NCBI GenBank assembly: GCA_907165275.2 | Contig: OU015673.1 | Span: 3,239,001-3,303,000, forward strand | From: Zygaena filipendulae | Taxonomy: Eukaryota > Arthropoda > Insecta > Lepidoptera > Zygaenidae | DNA: 64,000 bases | Direction of reading: 5' to 3' | Shown here: in pieces, positions 1-11,200 of the stretch | Position numbering within the stretch: position 1 is the stretch's first letter | Layout: each line of letters begins with the position of its first letter | Notes under the pieces: generated by a model | What the model was told of the DNA's origin: nothing | What the model saw: the letters and a program-made list of their open reading frames with translations, nothing else | Databases searched by the model: none | Position numbers and translations under genes: made by a program

Positions 1-473
1 ATTTATTGCTGCAGAACTTGTTATGTATTCGTCGAAACATTCTTTTAGTGTTTCGTTTGATGAAATGCATTGTTGTTTAAACTGATAGGCTACTGTTAAG
101 CGATCGACACAATTAAGGCAAATTAGCGTCGGTAGCGTATCGTTCTTCTTAATCTGAAATTTAAACAAAGTACATAATTCAAAAGTAACATTCAATAGAA
201 ATCCACTAGTAAACAAAAATTCATAATTTTAAATTAGGGATGTCAGCAAATAACCAAAATCTACACATTTCAAGACAAAATAGCAACATTTTTATACGAA
301 AAAATTACAGGGTGGCCATCGCAACCATTTTGTTACATGATTTTATTACATACCTGAACACCGACGCAATAAGCATACTTGTCACACAATTGTTCATTAT
401 TTTCATCCCAATCAAAGAAAGACACCATATCTCCAGTTTCTAAGCAAACTCGACAGGTTTGTTGCCAATCCAT
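1..473 (-). CDS. ZAD-domain zinc-finger protein, 5' end (two exons, partial)
   Basis: Two exons on the minus strand encode a ZAD (zinc-finger associated domain). Exon 1 runs 473 down to 354 (40 codons, starting MDWQQTCRVC) and ends in CAG followed by a GTATGT donor. Exon 2 runs from 153 off the left edge, after an ATTTCAG acceptor, and reads IKKNDTLPTLICLNCVDRL. The phase is 0 on both sides. The four zinc-ligand cysteines of a ZAD are visible: CRVC in exon 1 and CLNC in exon 2. In this family the ZAD is a protein-protein dimerisation module at the N-terminus of C2H2 transcription factors; the fingers would lie left of the window. The product is presumably nuclear. The start is the first ATG before the ZAD. 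Another member of the family lies at 36374, but the two do not look like recent duplicates. Which ortholog it is cannot be told from this fragment. Confidence 0.8.
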
Positions 474-643
474 ATTTTAAATATTTAGACTGCAGCGTAA
501 ACGTCGTCCAAACAACTCAAGCTTGATTAATCAAATGGATGAGTCGCCATTACAAAAAAGGCTGCATTTTTTTCACAAGCAATCACACACGTCACACACC
601 CCGGAAGTACGTGCTGCCAACTGCTACATTTTTTTTTTTTTTT

Positions 644-890
644 CAGCTTTTGGAGGAGGCAAAGGAATCTAAGTCCATACAGCCAGTTGAGATGTATTTC
701 TTTTCTGAAGTTATTAACATTGAAATTCACTTCGATTAATTACTGGTACTTCTAGAAGCAAATTGTCGTAATTAGACCTTAATGAGATGTTCTGTAGGAA
801 CGTTTATATTAAAACGATAACCTCCCAACGAACACCCCATTTCATCTTATTTCACTGTTTTTACACACTGTTTATTACAAATGGATCACT
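644..890 (+). repeat. Dispersed repeat, family shared with the palindrome and 43060
   Basis: This segment (GGAGGAGGCAAAGGAATCT, then a CCTCCCAACGAACACC block and an ACACTGTTTATTAC block) recurs in diverged form at about 31130-31385, inverted at about 32825-33106 and inverted at about 43060-43255. It is a dispersed, probably non-autonomous element with no credible ORF. The rest of 480-1060 holds a poly-T tract and a short piece of the CGCGG repeat near 960-1012; I see no gene there. Confidence 0.6.
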
Positions 891-1513
891 ATTATGCTTT
901 TGCGCATATGTTATCAGAGGTACAGGGAAGGATATATGGAATTTTTATCGTAGAATTTTCACGGAAAGTCTGAAATTACTGCGGGTGAAACCGCGGGGTA
1001 CAGCTAGTTAATGTCTTAATGTGACATTCATGTTTTGTTCCACGTAACATAACGTTCAAATAATAGGGTACTTGCATGAAATTTATAATAAGAAATTTTA
1101 TCAATATTTCAAAAATAGAACCTTAGAAAAAGCGTTATCGTGAAAGATTTACTAAAAAAATTTCAATAGTTTCCAAAATATTCAACTTTTAATTTTGTGA
1201 AACGGAACGTTGCAACGAAACACCAATCACAGCCAAGCTTGACACATGACGTCACTTTTATATTTTTAGAAAACATTTACCTCTTTCAGAGAAGGCAAAA
1301 GGGGACTCCGCTTTCTCGTTTGTTGTGTAGCACACGTGTTAGTGAGTTTCCATGTAATTTAGTCATAAATCGCGAGTATCTGTTTTCTTGTCGCTCTAAA
1401 AGCCTAGTTTATTAGATCAGTGTGGTGTTGGTGTAGTTATTTTTAACCTGTAAGTACGTAGTTTTAGTTTTTCTCGAAGCAAATATCAGAGTGGTCAACC
1501 ATTGCGCCTAGCA

Positions 1514-2953
1514 ATGGATGACATTAACATCCCCCCTAAACCGCCTGATCCACCAGGTAGCCCTATAGAGTTCATGGAATTATCCCATTCCATAACTCCA
1601 GTGGAGGCTCCCCTTGACTCGCGCAAAAGACCCGCGGAAGACTCCATCCCGGAAAATAACAAAAAAATATTCATTTCCCCCGAAATTGCAACTCCCTCCA
1701 TCGCATCAACTTATGTAAATCCGAGCTTTCAAGATGGCCCAAAGAAATACCATGAAGAGGATACTGGCCCCTTCCTAGTACATGTCACACGAGAAGAACC
1801 AGACTCTGCGGCTGGCACTTCTATAAGACCTATCAAATTTGGCAAATTATTGACTGACTGTAATGTTAAAAATATAGTGTGTGGAGGAGTAAAAAGTATT
1901 GGCCGTAACAGAATGTCCGTAGAATTCAAAACAGTAGTAGATGCAAATACATTTCTGGAAAACTCTCTTCTCAAAAAATATAAGTATAAAGCCTTTGTCC
2001 CATCATATAATATATCCAGAATGGGCCTAGTAAAAGGTGTTCCAGTAGAATGGTCTATGGAAGAGTTTGTTGAATCTGTAGACCTACCTAGTAACTGTGG
2101 CCCCATATTAAAAGCCCGCCGTCTAAATAGGAAAAACATTGTTGAAGGTACGGCTACATGGGTTCCCACCCAATCTGTGGTATTAACGTTTAAAGGACAA
2201 ATACTTCCACCAAGAGTTTACTGCTATCATACTTCTCTACCGGTTGAGCATTACCAGCTCCCCACAATTCAATGCTATAGTTGCTGCCGTTTTGGCCATG
2301 TTCGTTCTCAGTGTAGGTCCAAACCAAGATGCTACAAATGCTCTCAATCTCATCTTGGAGATAGCTGTGTAGTTGCCCCAAATTGTGCTACCTGTATTCA
2401 TTGCTCAGGCAAGCATTTTGCCACAGATAAAGATTGTCCTGAACAATCCCGGCAACGGGCTATCAAAGTCACCATGTCCCAAGACTGTATTTCCTATATA
2501 GAAGCCGCTCAACGCTTTCCACCCGTGCGCAGGTCATACGCAGAAATTTCAAGGGAATTCTTTTCCCAGCCTCCCCCTACCCTCCAGGAAACCTCCCCCG
2601 CTCCTTCCCAAAATATGACACAAAGCTCCTCATATAAAAAGACCTACTTTCTCCCTTCCAAGTCCCGTCCTCCTTTAATTAAAGGATATGATCAAAATGC
2701 TCATAAACTACTAACCCTTCGTGACTACCCTTCTCTTCCTAATGGAAGTGCCCTCAAAAAACCAGAGGAGCCCCAAGTCCCTAATTCTTCTGTCTCCCCT
2801 AATGACAACCTTATTGACCTCCTAATCTCACTCCTCATAAATATTTTAACCAAGTATAATGATTGTTTACCGTCCAACGCTGCTCAAAAAATTGCTGAAA
2901 TTATCTCCCTATTCCCAAAAGATGCCCCTCAACCTCCTCCAGTGGAATCCTAA
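1514..2953 (+). CDS. LINE ORF1, gag-like nucleic-acid-binding protein
   Basis: A 479-codon ORF starting MDDINIPPK, the first ATG in the frame. The N-terminal third is proline-rich and acidic. The middle (about residues 100-240) resembles the RRM-like region of insect LINE gag proteins. Three CCHC zinc knuckles sit together at about residues 253-310: CYSC..H..C, CYKC..H..C and CIHC..H..C. This three-knuckle pattern is usual for ORF1 of insect I/Jockey/R1-type elements, whose product coats the element RNA in ribonucleoprotein particles. The C-terminus is proline- and serine-rich. It overlaps ORF2 by 32 bases if ORF2 starts at 2922; ORF2 lies in the +1 frame, which suggests reinitiation or frameshifting. 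No stop or frameshift is visible. Confidence 0.9.
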   Translation: MDDINIPPKPPDPPGSPIEFMELSHSITPVEAPLDSRKRPAEDSIPENNKKIFISPEIATPSIASTYVNPSFQDGPKKYHEEDTGPFLVHVTREEPDSAAGTSIRPIKFGKLLTDCNVKNIVCGGVKSIGRNRMSVEFKTVVDANTFLENSLLKKYKYKAFVPSYNISRMGLVKGVPVEWSMEEFVESVDLPSNCGPILKARRLNRKNIVEGTATWVPTQSVVLTFKGQILPPRVYCYHTSLPVEHYQLPTIQCYSCCRFGHVRSQCRSKPRCYKCSQSHLGDSCVVAPNCATCIHCSGKHFATDKDCPEQSRQRAIKVTMSQDCISYIEAAQRFPPVRRSYAEISREFFSQPPPTLQETSPAPSQNMTQSSSYKKTYFLPSKSRPPLIKGYDQNAHKLLTLRDYPSLPNGSALKKPEEPQVPNSSVSPNDNLIDLLISLLINILTKYNDCLPSNAAQKIAEIISLFPKDAPQPPPVES

Positions 2954-5900
2954 AAGCATCCGGCGCAAAAAACATGAAATGATGTATTTAATCAATGAAT
3001 TCCATCCAGCCGCTGTTGCAGTCTCGGAGACATGGCTTGTCCCCGGTTCTCGTTTCCGGGTGCCGGGATATTCCTGCCTGCGAGACGACAGGAGCGATGG
3101 TTATGCTGGGAGTGCGCTCCTTTTGAGCCACTCCATCCCCTTCTCCCAAATTCCCCTTCCCCCTCACAGTCAGGATATCAATGCTGTAGCAGCTCGAGCT
3201 CTCGGGGTTGCTATTCTTTCTGTCTACATCCCCCATCCCAGCCCTACCCTTATATCTGAACTACGTTCTATCCTCTTCAATCTTCCTAAGCCCACAGTAA
3301 TTCTGGGTGACTTTAATTGTCATCATACGGCATGGGGTTCACACTTGTGTGATTCCTCCTCCTCGTTCCTTCTGGACATTCTCGACGAACTAAATCTCTG
3401 TGTTCTCAACGATGGCTCCCCTACTAGGAGGGTCTCTCCCGGCCAAAATCCCATGAGTGTCCCCGACCTTTCTATTTGTTCCCCCTCATTAGCATCCTCC
3501 ACCTTCTGGAGGGTCCTTCCCAGCTCGTATGGTAGTGACCATTTCCCCATAATTGTTAAACTGTCAGGCCCCACCTGCTCTAGTACCCCATATAAACCCC
3601 TCCTAAAATACAGACTTGCTAAGGCAGACTGGGAAAAATACAAATCCTCCCTTGATGAGAACGTTCTTCAAATCCCCCCCTTATCTAACACCAATCTTGT
3701 ATGCAACTATAATAAATTCGTTAAAGCCCTCCTTGATTCGGCCAATTCCCACATCCCCCTTAAAAATTGCAATAAAAATAGGAGACTGTCGCCTCCCTGG
3801 TGGGACGCTGAATGCACTGAATCGGTTCAGCATAGAGCAAAGGCCGAAAAGCGGTACAGTGCGTGTATGACCCAGGAAAACTATATTGGGTACCAACAAT
3901 CTGCTGCCAAAACGAGGAGATTACTTTCTAAAAAGAAAAAAGAAGGTTGGACCAGATTCTGTGAACATTTATCCCCTCGTTCCCCCCCCTCCCTGGTATG
4001 GAAAAACTTAAAAAGATTTCGCGGATCTCTCGTGGACAAAAATTTAACTTCATCTGATAATTCTTCATGGCTCAGTGACTTTGCCGACCGCTTAGCCCCT
4101 CCATTAGCTCCCCATTTTGACTCCTTACCCACCTCTCCTATAGAACTCCTCTCCTTCCATTCAAATAGCATGAACAGACTCTTCTCCCTCGACGAACTAT
4201 ACTGTGTGCTCTCTGACCTTCGGGACTCCTCACCTGGTGCTGATGGGATCCCATTCTCCTTTCTATGCAAGGCAGGTAAAAGCACTCACACAATTTTTCT
4301 GCAACTAATTAATAAGATATTTGAAACGGCGGTTATTCCCGATGATTGGAAAACGCAGGTAATCATCCCCATTTTAAAACCCGGCAAAAATCCGCACGAT
4401 CCTTCTTCCTATAGGCCCATTGCCTTATCCTCAGTCCTCGCCAAAATTACTGAACATCTAGTAAAAAATCGTCTTGAATGGCTCCTGGAAAAGCAGGGCA
4501 TCCTGGCAAAATCCCAGTACGGTTTTAGAAAAGGCAAAAGCGTTATGGATAGTTTGAGCATTCTCACAACCGATATTCGTTTGGCCCTCAATAATAAAGA
4601 GTTCCTTGTCGGAATTTTTCTGGACATAACAGCGGCCTATGACAATGTTGTTCTCCCAATTCTCAGGCAGAAAATGCAACAGCTGAGCATTCCTGTGAGG
4701 ATAATTACGTTCGTATGTAACTTGTTGATGTCCAGATCTATACAAATCCGAGATAGAGATGAGACCTTTATTCATAGAACCGTTTACAAAGGATTACCCC
4801 AAGGATCTGTGCTAAGTCCGCTTCTATACAGTTTGTATACCTACGATCTAGAAATTTCCCTCCCGCAAGCTTGCCACCTCCTTCAGTATGCCGATGACCT
4901 GGCCCTATACATTTCCTCCAAAACAATCTCTTCTGCCTCGTCGCACTTAAATTCCTCTCTTAATTATCTGAATGATTGGCTTTGTAACCATGGCCTCTCC
5001 CTGTCTGCCCCCAAAAGCTCTGCAGTAATATTCACTCGTAAAAGAACTATCCCGGACATCAATTTGCAGATAAATAACCATTGCATCCCTGTTACAAACC
5101 AAGCCAAATTCTTGGGAGTCATCTTGGACAGCCGACTCACGGGTATCCCGCACATAAATTATGTCGTCCAAAAGTGTGAAGAAGGGATTAATGTTCTCAG
5201 AGCCCTGAGTGGCGTCCGCTGGGGCGCTCACCCTTACAACTTAAAACTTATTTACAATGCTATTATCCGTAGCCATTTGGACTACGGTACTTTTTTATTA
5301 GACCCATGCAATAAATTAGCCCTAGAAAGACTCAATAAAATTCAATCGAAATCCCTGCGAATTATATTGGGAGCTATGAAGTCATCCCCGGTCAATGCCA
5401 TGCGTGTTGAGTGTTGCGACCCGCCTCTGCACCTACGTAGACAATTGATATCAGATCGCTTCCTTTTTAAAGCAGCACAACTCCCGTCCCACCCCCTTCT
5501 CTCTAAGGTTAATCTCCTATCGCAGTCCCCTAACAATCGTTCAATCCCCTGCATCGTTTCCAGTTATCGTAAACTCCCTTGTTCCTCCTTTCCTCTTTAT
5601 CAAACACAATGCAATCCTCTCTTCTCAACTCCATTTGACGCTCTCACCTTCAAACCCAATATAGAGCTCTTTTTCGGTGTTACTAAAAACTCCCCTGGAG
5701 CTGATAAAAAAGTACAAGACATCCTAAACCAAAATTGGCAAGACTGGTCAACCCTGTTCACTGACGCATCAAAACTATCTCCCACAGGCTATGTTGGTGC
5801 CGCGGTCTGGTTCCCCAAATTTAAAATAGTGCTAGAGTTTAAGTGCCCTCCGACCTATTCTGTTTTTTCCGGCGAAGCAGTAGCAATCCAGGAAGCTATT

Positions 5901-6611
5901 GATTTTGTAATCTCCCATAGTCTTAACAAAATCCTTATTCTATCCGACTCCTTAAGCTGTTTGCAGGCAATTCTTGCCAATCCCTTTAAGTCTAAATCAA
6001 AATTCCCTTTAATCCTCAAAATTAGAGAAAGTTTATTCAGGTGTAAAGAACTTGGACTATCGGTGACCCTTGCGTGGATCCCAGGCCATAGTGGTATTCA
6101 GGGTAATGAAACTGCAGACTCTTGCGCCAAGACTGCAATAGAGAGAGGCTCTTCTAAATATGATCGCATCTACGCCCACGACCTGTGTACGCTAGCCCCC
6201 TTGGAACTTCTTCGAGAGTGGAACAAGGACTGGCTCTTATACAGGTCGATGGCAAAGCACTATGGAAGTATTCAGCCCGTGATTCCAAACAAACCATGGT
6301 TCTTTAAATTCCGGTCTATTAACAAAAAAACAGTATCAACTATTTGCCGTCTTCGTTTGGGCCACTCTTGCACTCCTGTACATCTAAATAAAATTAGGGT
6401 GAGAGATCACTCTCTCTGTGAATGCGGCATAGATGAAGGAACTGTCGATCATTTGTTTTTTAGTTGTCCTAAACTCACATCCTCCTTCTATGACTCACTC
6501 CCGACAAAGATCTCCCGCCCCACCAACATGAAATGTCTACTTACTCTCACTTTCTCCCCATTTGTAAAGAAACTAGCTAAATTTATTGAAACTAACAATT
6601 TATATTTATGA
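2922..6611 (+). CDS. LINE ORF2: AP-endonuclease, reverse transcriptase, RNase H
   Basis: This is the catalytic polyprotein of the LINE, about 1229 codons from the ATG at 2922; an upstream in-frame ATG at 2859 would give 1250. The N-terminal endonuclease shows LLQWNPKS, SETWL, ILGDFNCHH and YGSDHFPI. The reverse transcriptase shows SSPGADGIP, YRPIALSS, YGFRKGKS, FLDITAAYDNV, GLPQGSVLSPLL and the active-site box QYADDLAL (near 4888-4910). A C-terminal RNase H shows FTDASK, the GEAVAIQEA glutamate, ILSDSLS and IPGHSGIQGNETAD. A CxC..H..C motif (CECGIDEGTVDHLFFSC) follows near the end. The endonuclease nicks DNA and the RT primes cDNA synthesis on the nick; RNase H removes the RNA. All catalytic residues I can check are present. 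Confidence 0.93.
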   Translation: MPLNLLQWNPKSIRRKKHEMMYLINEFHPAAVAVSETWLVPGSRFRVPGYSCLRDDRSDGYAGSALLLSHSIPFSQIPLPPHSQDINAVAARALGVAILSVYIPHPSPTLISELRSILFNLPKPTVILGDFNCHHTAWGSHLCDSSSSFLLDILDELNLCVLNDGSPTRRVSPGQNPMSVPDLSICSPSLASSTFWRVLPSSYGSDHFPIIVKLSGPTCSSTPYKPLLKYRLAKADWEKYKSSLDENVLQIPPLSNTNLVCNYNKFVKALLDSANSHIPLKNCNKNRRLSPPWWDAECTESVQHRAKAEKRYSACMTQENYIGYQQSAAKTRRLLSKKKKEGWTRFCEHLSPRSPPSLVWKNLKRFRGSLVDKNLTSSDNSSWLSDFADRLAPPLAPHFDSLPTSPIELLSFHSNSMNRLFSLDELYCVLSDLRDSSPGADGIPFSFLCKAGKSTHTIFLQLINKIFETAVIPDDWKTQVIIPILKPGKNPHDPSSYRPIALSSVLAKITEHLVKNRLEWLLEKQGILAKSQYGFRKGKSVMDSLSILTTDIRLALNNKEFLVGIFLDITAAYDNVVLPILRQKMQQLSIPVRIITFVCNLLMSRSIQIRDRDETFIHRTVYKGLPQGSVLSPLLYSLYTYDLEISLPQACHLLQYADDLALYISSKTISSASSHLNSSLNYLNDWLCNHGLSLSAPKSSAVIFTRKRTIPDINLQINNHCIPVTNQAKFLGVILDSRLTGIPHINYVVQKCEEGINVLRALSGVRWGAHPYNLKLIYNAIIRSHLDYGTFLLDPCNKLALERLNKIQSKSLRIILGAMKSSPVNAMRVECCDPPLHLRRQLISDRFLFKAAQLPSHPLLSKVNLLSQSPNNRSIPCIVSSYRKLPCSSFPLYQTQCNPLFSTPFDALTFKPNIELFFGVTKNSPGADKKVQDILNQNWQDWSTLFTDASKLSPTGYVGAAVWFPKFKIVLEFKCPPTYSVFSGEAVAIQEAIDFVISHSLNKILILSDSLSCLQAILANPFKSKSKFPLILKIRESLFRCKELGLSVTLAWIPGHSGIQGNETADSCAKTAIERGSSKYDRIYAHDLCTLAPLELLREWNKDWLLYRSMAKHYGSIQPVIPNKPWFFKFRSINKKTVSTICRLRLGHSCTPVHLNKIRVRDHSLCECGIDEGTVDHLFFSCPKLTSSFYDSLPTKISRPTNMKCLLTLTFSPFVKKLAKFIETNNLYL

Positions 6612-7262
6612 ATGCTCTTTGTGTTTATGTATATTATGTAGTTAGATTTAAAAAAAAAAAAAAAAAATTACCTCTCCCGCCTTCCTCAACACCCCCTTTG
6701 TGGTATAACACCTCTAACATACCTTCCTTCACTAACTATATCTACTAACTTTTGTGTTGTCGTTTTTTTTTAGGTAAACTCAGGCTCTTGGTTAGTATCA
6801 ATCCCACCGAACAAGCTTGTACTCCTTCGTTTACTTTCAACTACGTGACATTGGCGGAGTCACTGTGAGTAAAGCAACACGGTGGAAGCCATATTTTAAA
6901 AGAAGAAGAAGAAGAAGAGAAGGCAAAAGAAACTAAGTGCATACAGTCAACGCATATTTTCCATTTTCTGAAGTTTTAAGAAGAATATTGAAGTTATCTG
7001 TCTGTCAGTGTCACATAACCCTGTCAATACGACAGTGACATTTCTATCACATATTAATAAGCCGTAATTTTGAACAAGTGACGTCATTCCGCGTTTCGGC
7101 GGTAAGGTCTTAAATAGGAACTTTGAAACGCTCTATTTAATTAATTTATGCATATATTTTTTTTCTTTTTCTTGCTTTGTTTAAGTAGGCCATATATCTT
7201 TAAATAGACTGAAAAAAAAATTCATGCAAGTACCCTATTCTCTTTGATTTTGAATTTTCGAT

Positions 7263-8090
7263 GGCTCCTCTTCACAATGGACGCAATGGACCATGATGAT
7301 GCAACCATGATGGCCCATTAAATGATCGTACATGATGGCTGCGATAATCAATAAAAAAGCTTGTGTATTGTATTATTAAAAATATGTTATTATATATTTT
7401 TTTTATTGTTTATAAGATAAATAAAGCTTAATTAATTTGTATTAATAGTTATAATAAAGTATAACTAACTGTCAATCGTGCTGCTTACATCAAATAACCC
7501 GCCCCTATATTATTAAATAAATTTTATTAAACAATGCCGATTATTTAATAAAATAAAAAGCTTAACTGATTGTTATAGAGAAGCTTACACTGTATCTGAG
7601 ATAACTACGTACTGAGTAATCGGCCATTGTGTGGACGCACACGTCATCATGGGCCATGATTTCTTTGATGTGCCGAGAATTTACCGATTGATCACCACTA
7701 CCGGTCACTCATATAGGCAACCACACAATCGTGCATGTCTACAGTGGCTCATCATCGTCTTCTAATTCTTCTTTAATAATGGCTCCTATAATTGGACGCA
7801 GATAAGCAATAACATGTTAACCCAAAAAATAAAATTACCTATTCAGAACGATTTATTGAGAGCTAGGGAACGTTTTTAATTATGTGTTTACCTTATTACA
7901 TTGTTTAAGTATGTAACTAAATATTGAACATAAAAAATGTTAACAGAAAATGGCGCTATAATTTTAAAACACGATTTACTCAAAATTTCTCCAGCGTGAG
8001 TTAACACACTATTGCTTATCTATGTCCAATTATAATTTGCCAATGACAATGTTTCTTCATAATAATCATGGTCCATTGTGAAGAGGAGCT
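7263..8090. mobile_element. TIR element with a nested MITE
   Basis: Inverted ends GGCTCCTCTTCACAATGGAC (7263) and GTCCATTGTGAAGAGGAGCT (8071-8090) bound about 0.83 kb of AT-rich, non-coding DNA with internal ATGATGG-type short repeats. It carries a second MITE nested at 7789-8033. It fills the gap between the LINE region and INPP5F. Confidence 0.65.
7789..8033. mobile_element. MITE with ATTGGACGCAGATAAGC ends, copy 1
   Basis: Terminal inverted repeats TATAATTGGACGCAGATAAG and its near complement at the right end (CTTATCTATGTCCAATTATA) enclose about 245 bp without an ORF. A close full copy is at 52408-52656 and an eroded one at about 25386-25563. Confidence 0.75.
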
Positions 8091-8273
8091 TTGACAAATA
8101 AATAACAGCAGACAATTTGTCATTTGACACTTGACAGGTTAGACTTTGAAGTTTGAAACAACAACAAGTAAAAATTAAAACAGTCCAAAGGAATTGATTT
8201 CCGATTTAGTGAAGTCAATAAATTCCAAACACAATGAAACAATTTTCGTAAATGGTTGGAAGAATTGACAAAA

Positions 8274-11200
8274 ATGGAATTATTTAGATCAGAATTGTAT
8301 TACATATTTGTGAGAAATGAGTCAAGTTTGTGGTGGAATAGATTGACTGGTGTATTTTCAGTCAAATCAGGTAGCTATCTTGTTAACTTGCACACCTCTC
8401 AATTTTCATTGATCTAGCTTTGATATTCAGCCTATAGTTGTGAATTGCGAACATTCGGAATAGATTTCAAATTGATTTAGATACTGTAGTAGGTTCATAA
8501 AGTTTTTTTTTTAAGTTATATTTCCTGTTTTAGCATGGGATCTCTCAGAAATCGAAGACATAGAATGCCTGGGCATCACAGAAGGTATAATTGGAAAAGT
8601 CGAACATTCCAATATTTATGAGCCACGTTTAATGATAATAAAGGAATGTGCACCAGTTGGTCAAATATATTTCCATCATACAATATATAAAATAAAATCA
8701 ATAAGCATCCTTAATATGGGTAAAGAGAACCATGATGTTGCCTTGTGTGCATGTACTAAACATGGTTCATCAAACTCTATCAATTCAGATAGAGCACCAA
8801 AAAAAATGGGTTCTCGACTATTTGAAAACTCTGCTTTCTTGAATAAAACAGTGGGTGCTGTAAAAAATGTTAGTAATACAATTAAAACGACTACACAGCA
8901 GGCTGCCACACAGGTGAAGCAGTCTGTAAAAAAGCAAAGAGATCCTAAGTTAGCAGAACGTTTTGAAAAACGTCTTACAGATGAACTTCATAAAATATTT
9001 GATGACTCTGACAGTTTCTACTATTCACGCACATTAGATTTAACAAAGAGTTTACAGCGACAATATGAGACTGAAAAAATTTTGGAAGCTGAGGAAGGGA
9101 ATGGTAAACCAATCACAGATATAACTAGGTGGTGGAAGCATGTTGATGACAGATTTTTCTGGAACAAACATATGCTCAAAGACATAATTGACTTAGGGGT
9201 ATGTTAGCATGAAATATTCATATGTAGTATTAAATGTGATTAAACTATAGTTTCCCTTTTTTCTCATCTAAATTGCAGGGCCCTGATTTGCCATGGTGAA
9301 TTTGGTCTTTACCAAAAGTATTCCCTACTGAAAATGCAGTTTGATTTCTGGAGAAATTAGTTGTTAAAAACATAAATAAAAATGTTATCCTTTTTTTGAA
9401 TGTACACATGTACATTTTATTGTATTATATGTTACAAGGTGACAACTAAGTGTAACAAGGAAACCAGATACCTTCTGGTGAACCTGCTCAAAAAGAGAAA
9501 CAGAGTCAATTAGAATCTATACATCCATTACTTTATGCTTTTAACCAATAGTGACTGAAAATGGGCCTTAAGATTGAAACATTTATAGATTTATTTGACT
9601 AATGTGAATGTATTACCATACTCCAAAGTGTTGTTTTACTCTGTAAATTGTGAACAAATTCTGTCAACTTTTATCTTATTCCCTCTTATGGCAAATCAAA
9701 AAGATACTGAAAGGATCCTTAAAATGCATGTGGATGAAATGCATGTAAAATAAATGGACAGTAAAATATATTTGTGAATTTTCTCCTTTACAGAGTCCTA
9801 ATTGCGATGAATGGATTCTCCCAATAATCCAAGGCTACGTCCACCTGTCTCAGATACCGGTAGAACCTGCTGATGCCAATCCACTGAACACTGAATCACT
9901 ATCAAATACAAGCTCGTGTGATGAGACTTTTACTCTCGGTTTAATATCAAGGCGATCTAGATACCAAGCTGGTACTAGGTAGGTACTCTATGGTATAGTA
10001 GAGCTTGCGTGCTTGCCTATACTTGTATCCTCAATTACATGTAAGGCCATTCCTAATTTAATTTATATTTCGTAATTTCACTACACCAAAATTTGCAGTT
10101 TGGATACAAATGGATTTTCACAGGTACAACCGGCGTGGTATCGAGCCAGGCGGCAAAGTTGCCAACTATGTTGAGACCGAGCAAATAGTCTCCATCATTT
10201 GCTCAGACAGCATTCACAGAGCTTCCTTTGTTCAGGTAAAGTAAGGCCTTAAACCCATCATATCTTCATCATAATCAATCATCAATTTATGCGATCGTTT
10301 ATGCGAGTTGTTTTATGTATTTCTTGGCAGAGATAGCTTTTATTGTCACTATAAAAACTTGCCCCTTTACGCAGTACGAGGTTGTAGACACGCCATTATA
10401 ATTGTCTGAAAGTTGAGAGGCCTTACGACTCGAAACATAACGCGTAATACATTTCAGGTTAGGGGATCAGTCCCAATATTCTGGAGTCAACCAGAGTTCA
10501 AGTTCAGACCGCCACCTCGCCTAGACAAAAGTGAGTGCTTTTTATATATTCAATTGAAATTCTAATTCCGTGTCTTACTGATTTATCAATAACTAGCTAT
10601 ACCCCGCGGTTTCACCCGCGAGTTCCCGCAGGAATTCCAGGATAAAAAGTACCCTATTGTAAGTGAGTGAGTGATTAAGTAAAAAGCATCCTCACTTTCA
10701 CATTTATAATATTAGTAGGATGACCAGCATTTTTTTTAATATCTCGAGTTCCAGATGGAATTTAAAAAAAATCAAAACATGAGTATCTAAGGTAGACCCT
10801 TAGCAATACAACAAAAAAAACCGCATTCAATTTGGTGCAGCAGTTTTTGCTTAGCACGAATACAAACATACAGACCGACAGACAGACAGACAGACAAAAA
10901 TTCTAAAAACGGTATTTTTGGCTTCTATATCACTCATAGAGTCGCCTAAATTTTTTTAAATTTATCTCCCATGTACTGTCATCGACCTGTTACAATTTTA
11001 TTATATGTACCTATAGATAAACATAGGTTTTTATCTGTACTACTACAAATGAATGAACAGCTATATTATACAGAATCTAAAGTTGAACGAGGGACTTATT
11101 CAAACCCTTGATAACTCATGCTTAGATGTAAACACAGATACTAGATGTAATATTAAAAAAAAAAAAAACTGTTAAGTAAAAGAGAAAACCTTAAATAAAA

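Larger units (their letters stand above)
1302..6915 (+). mobile_element. Full-length I-group non-LTR retrotransposon
   Basis: This is a complete LINE of about 5.6 kb with a 5' UTR, two overlapping ORFs, a 3' UTR and a short (AAG)n tail. The same 14 bases, AGAGAAGGCAAAAG, flank it at 1288-1301 and 6916-6929, and occur once in the empty copy of the host TIR element (24122-24759). That proves a target-site duplication. The order CCHC gag, AP-endonuclease, reverse transcriptase, RNase H places it in the I group of non-LTR elements (I, LOA or relatives); Jockey itself normally lacks RNase H. Both ORFs are open throughout, so the insertion is recent and may still be competent. The exact clade needs a tree. 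Confidence 0.92.
1062..7239. mobile_element. TIR (MITE-like) element split by a LINE insertion
   Basis: Matching 19-bp terminal inverted repeats, AATAGGGTACTTGCATGAA, lie at 1062-1080 and (inverted) at 7221-7239. The two halves, 1062-1301 and 6916-7239, line up with the uninterrupted copy at 24122-24759, which is in the opposite orientation. The gap between the halves is the LINE at 1302-6915. The element has no transposase ORF and looks non-autonomous. The intact copy serves as an empty-site control for the LINE insertion. Confidence 0.85.

Noticed and set aside
1502..1513. Upstream extension of LINE ORF1 and likewise of the ZAD gene (36350) and gag-pol (62238)
   Set aside because: Those longer readings begin at TTG or GTG; I moved the starts to the first ATG at 1514, 36374 and 62202.
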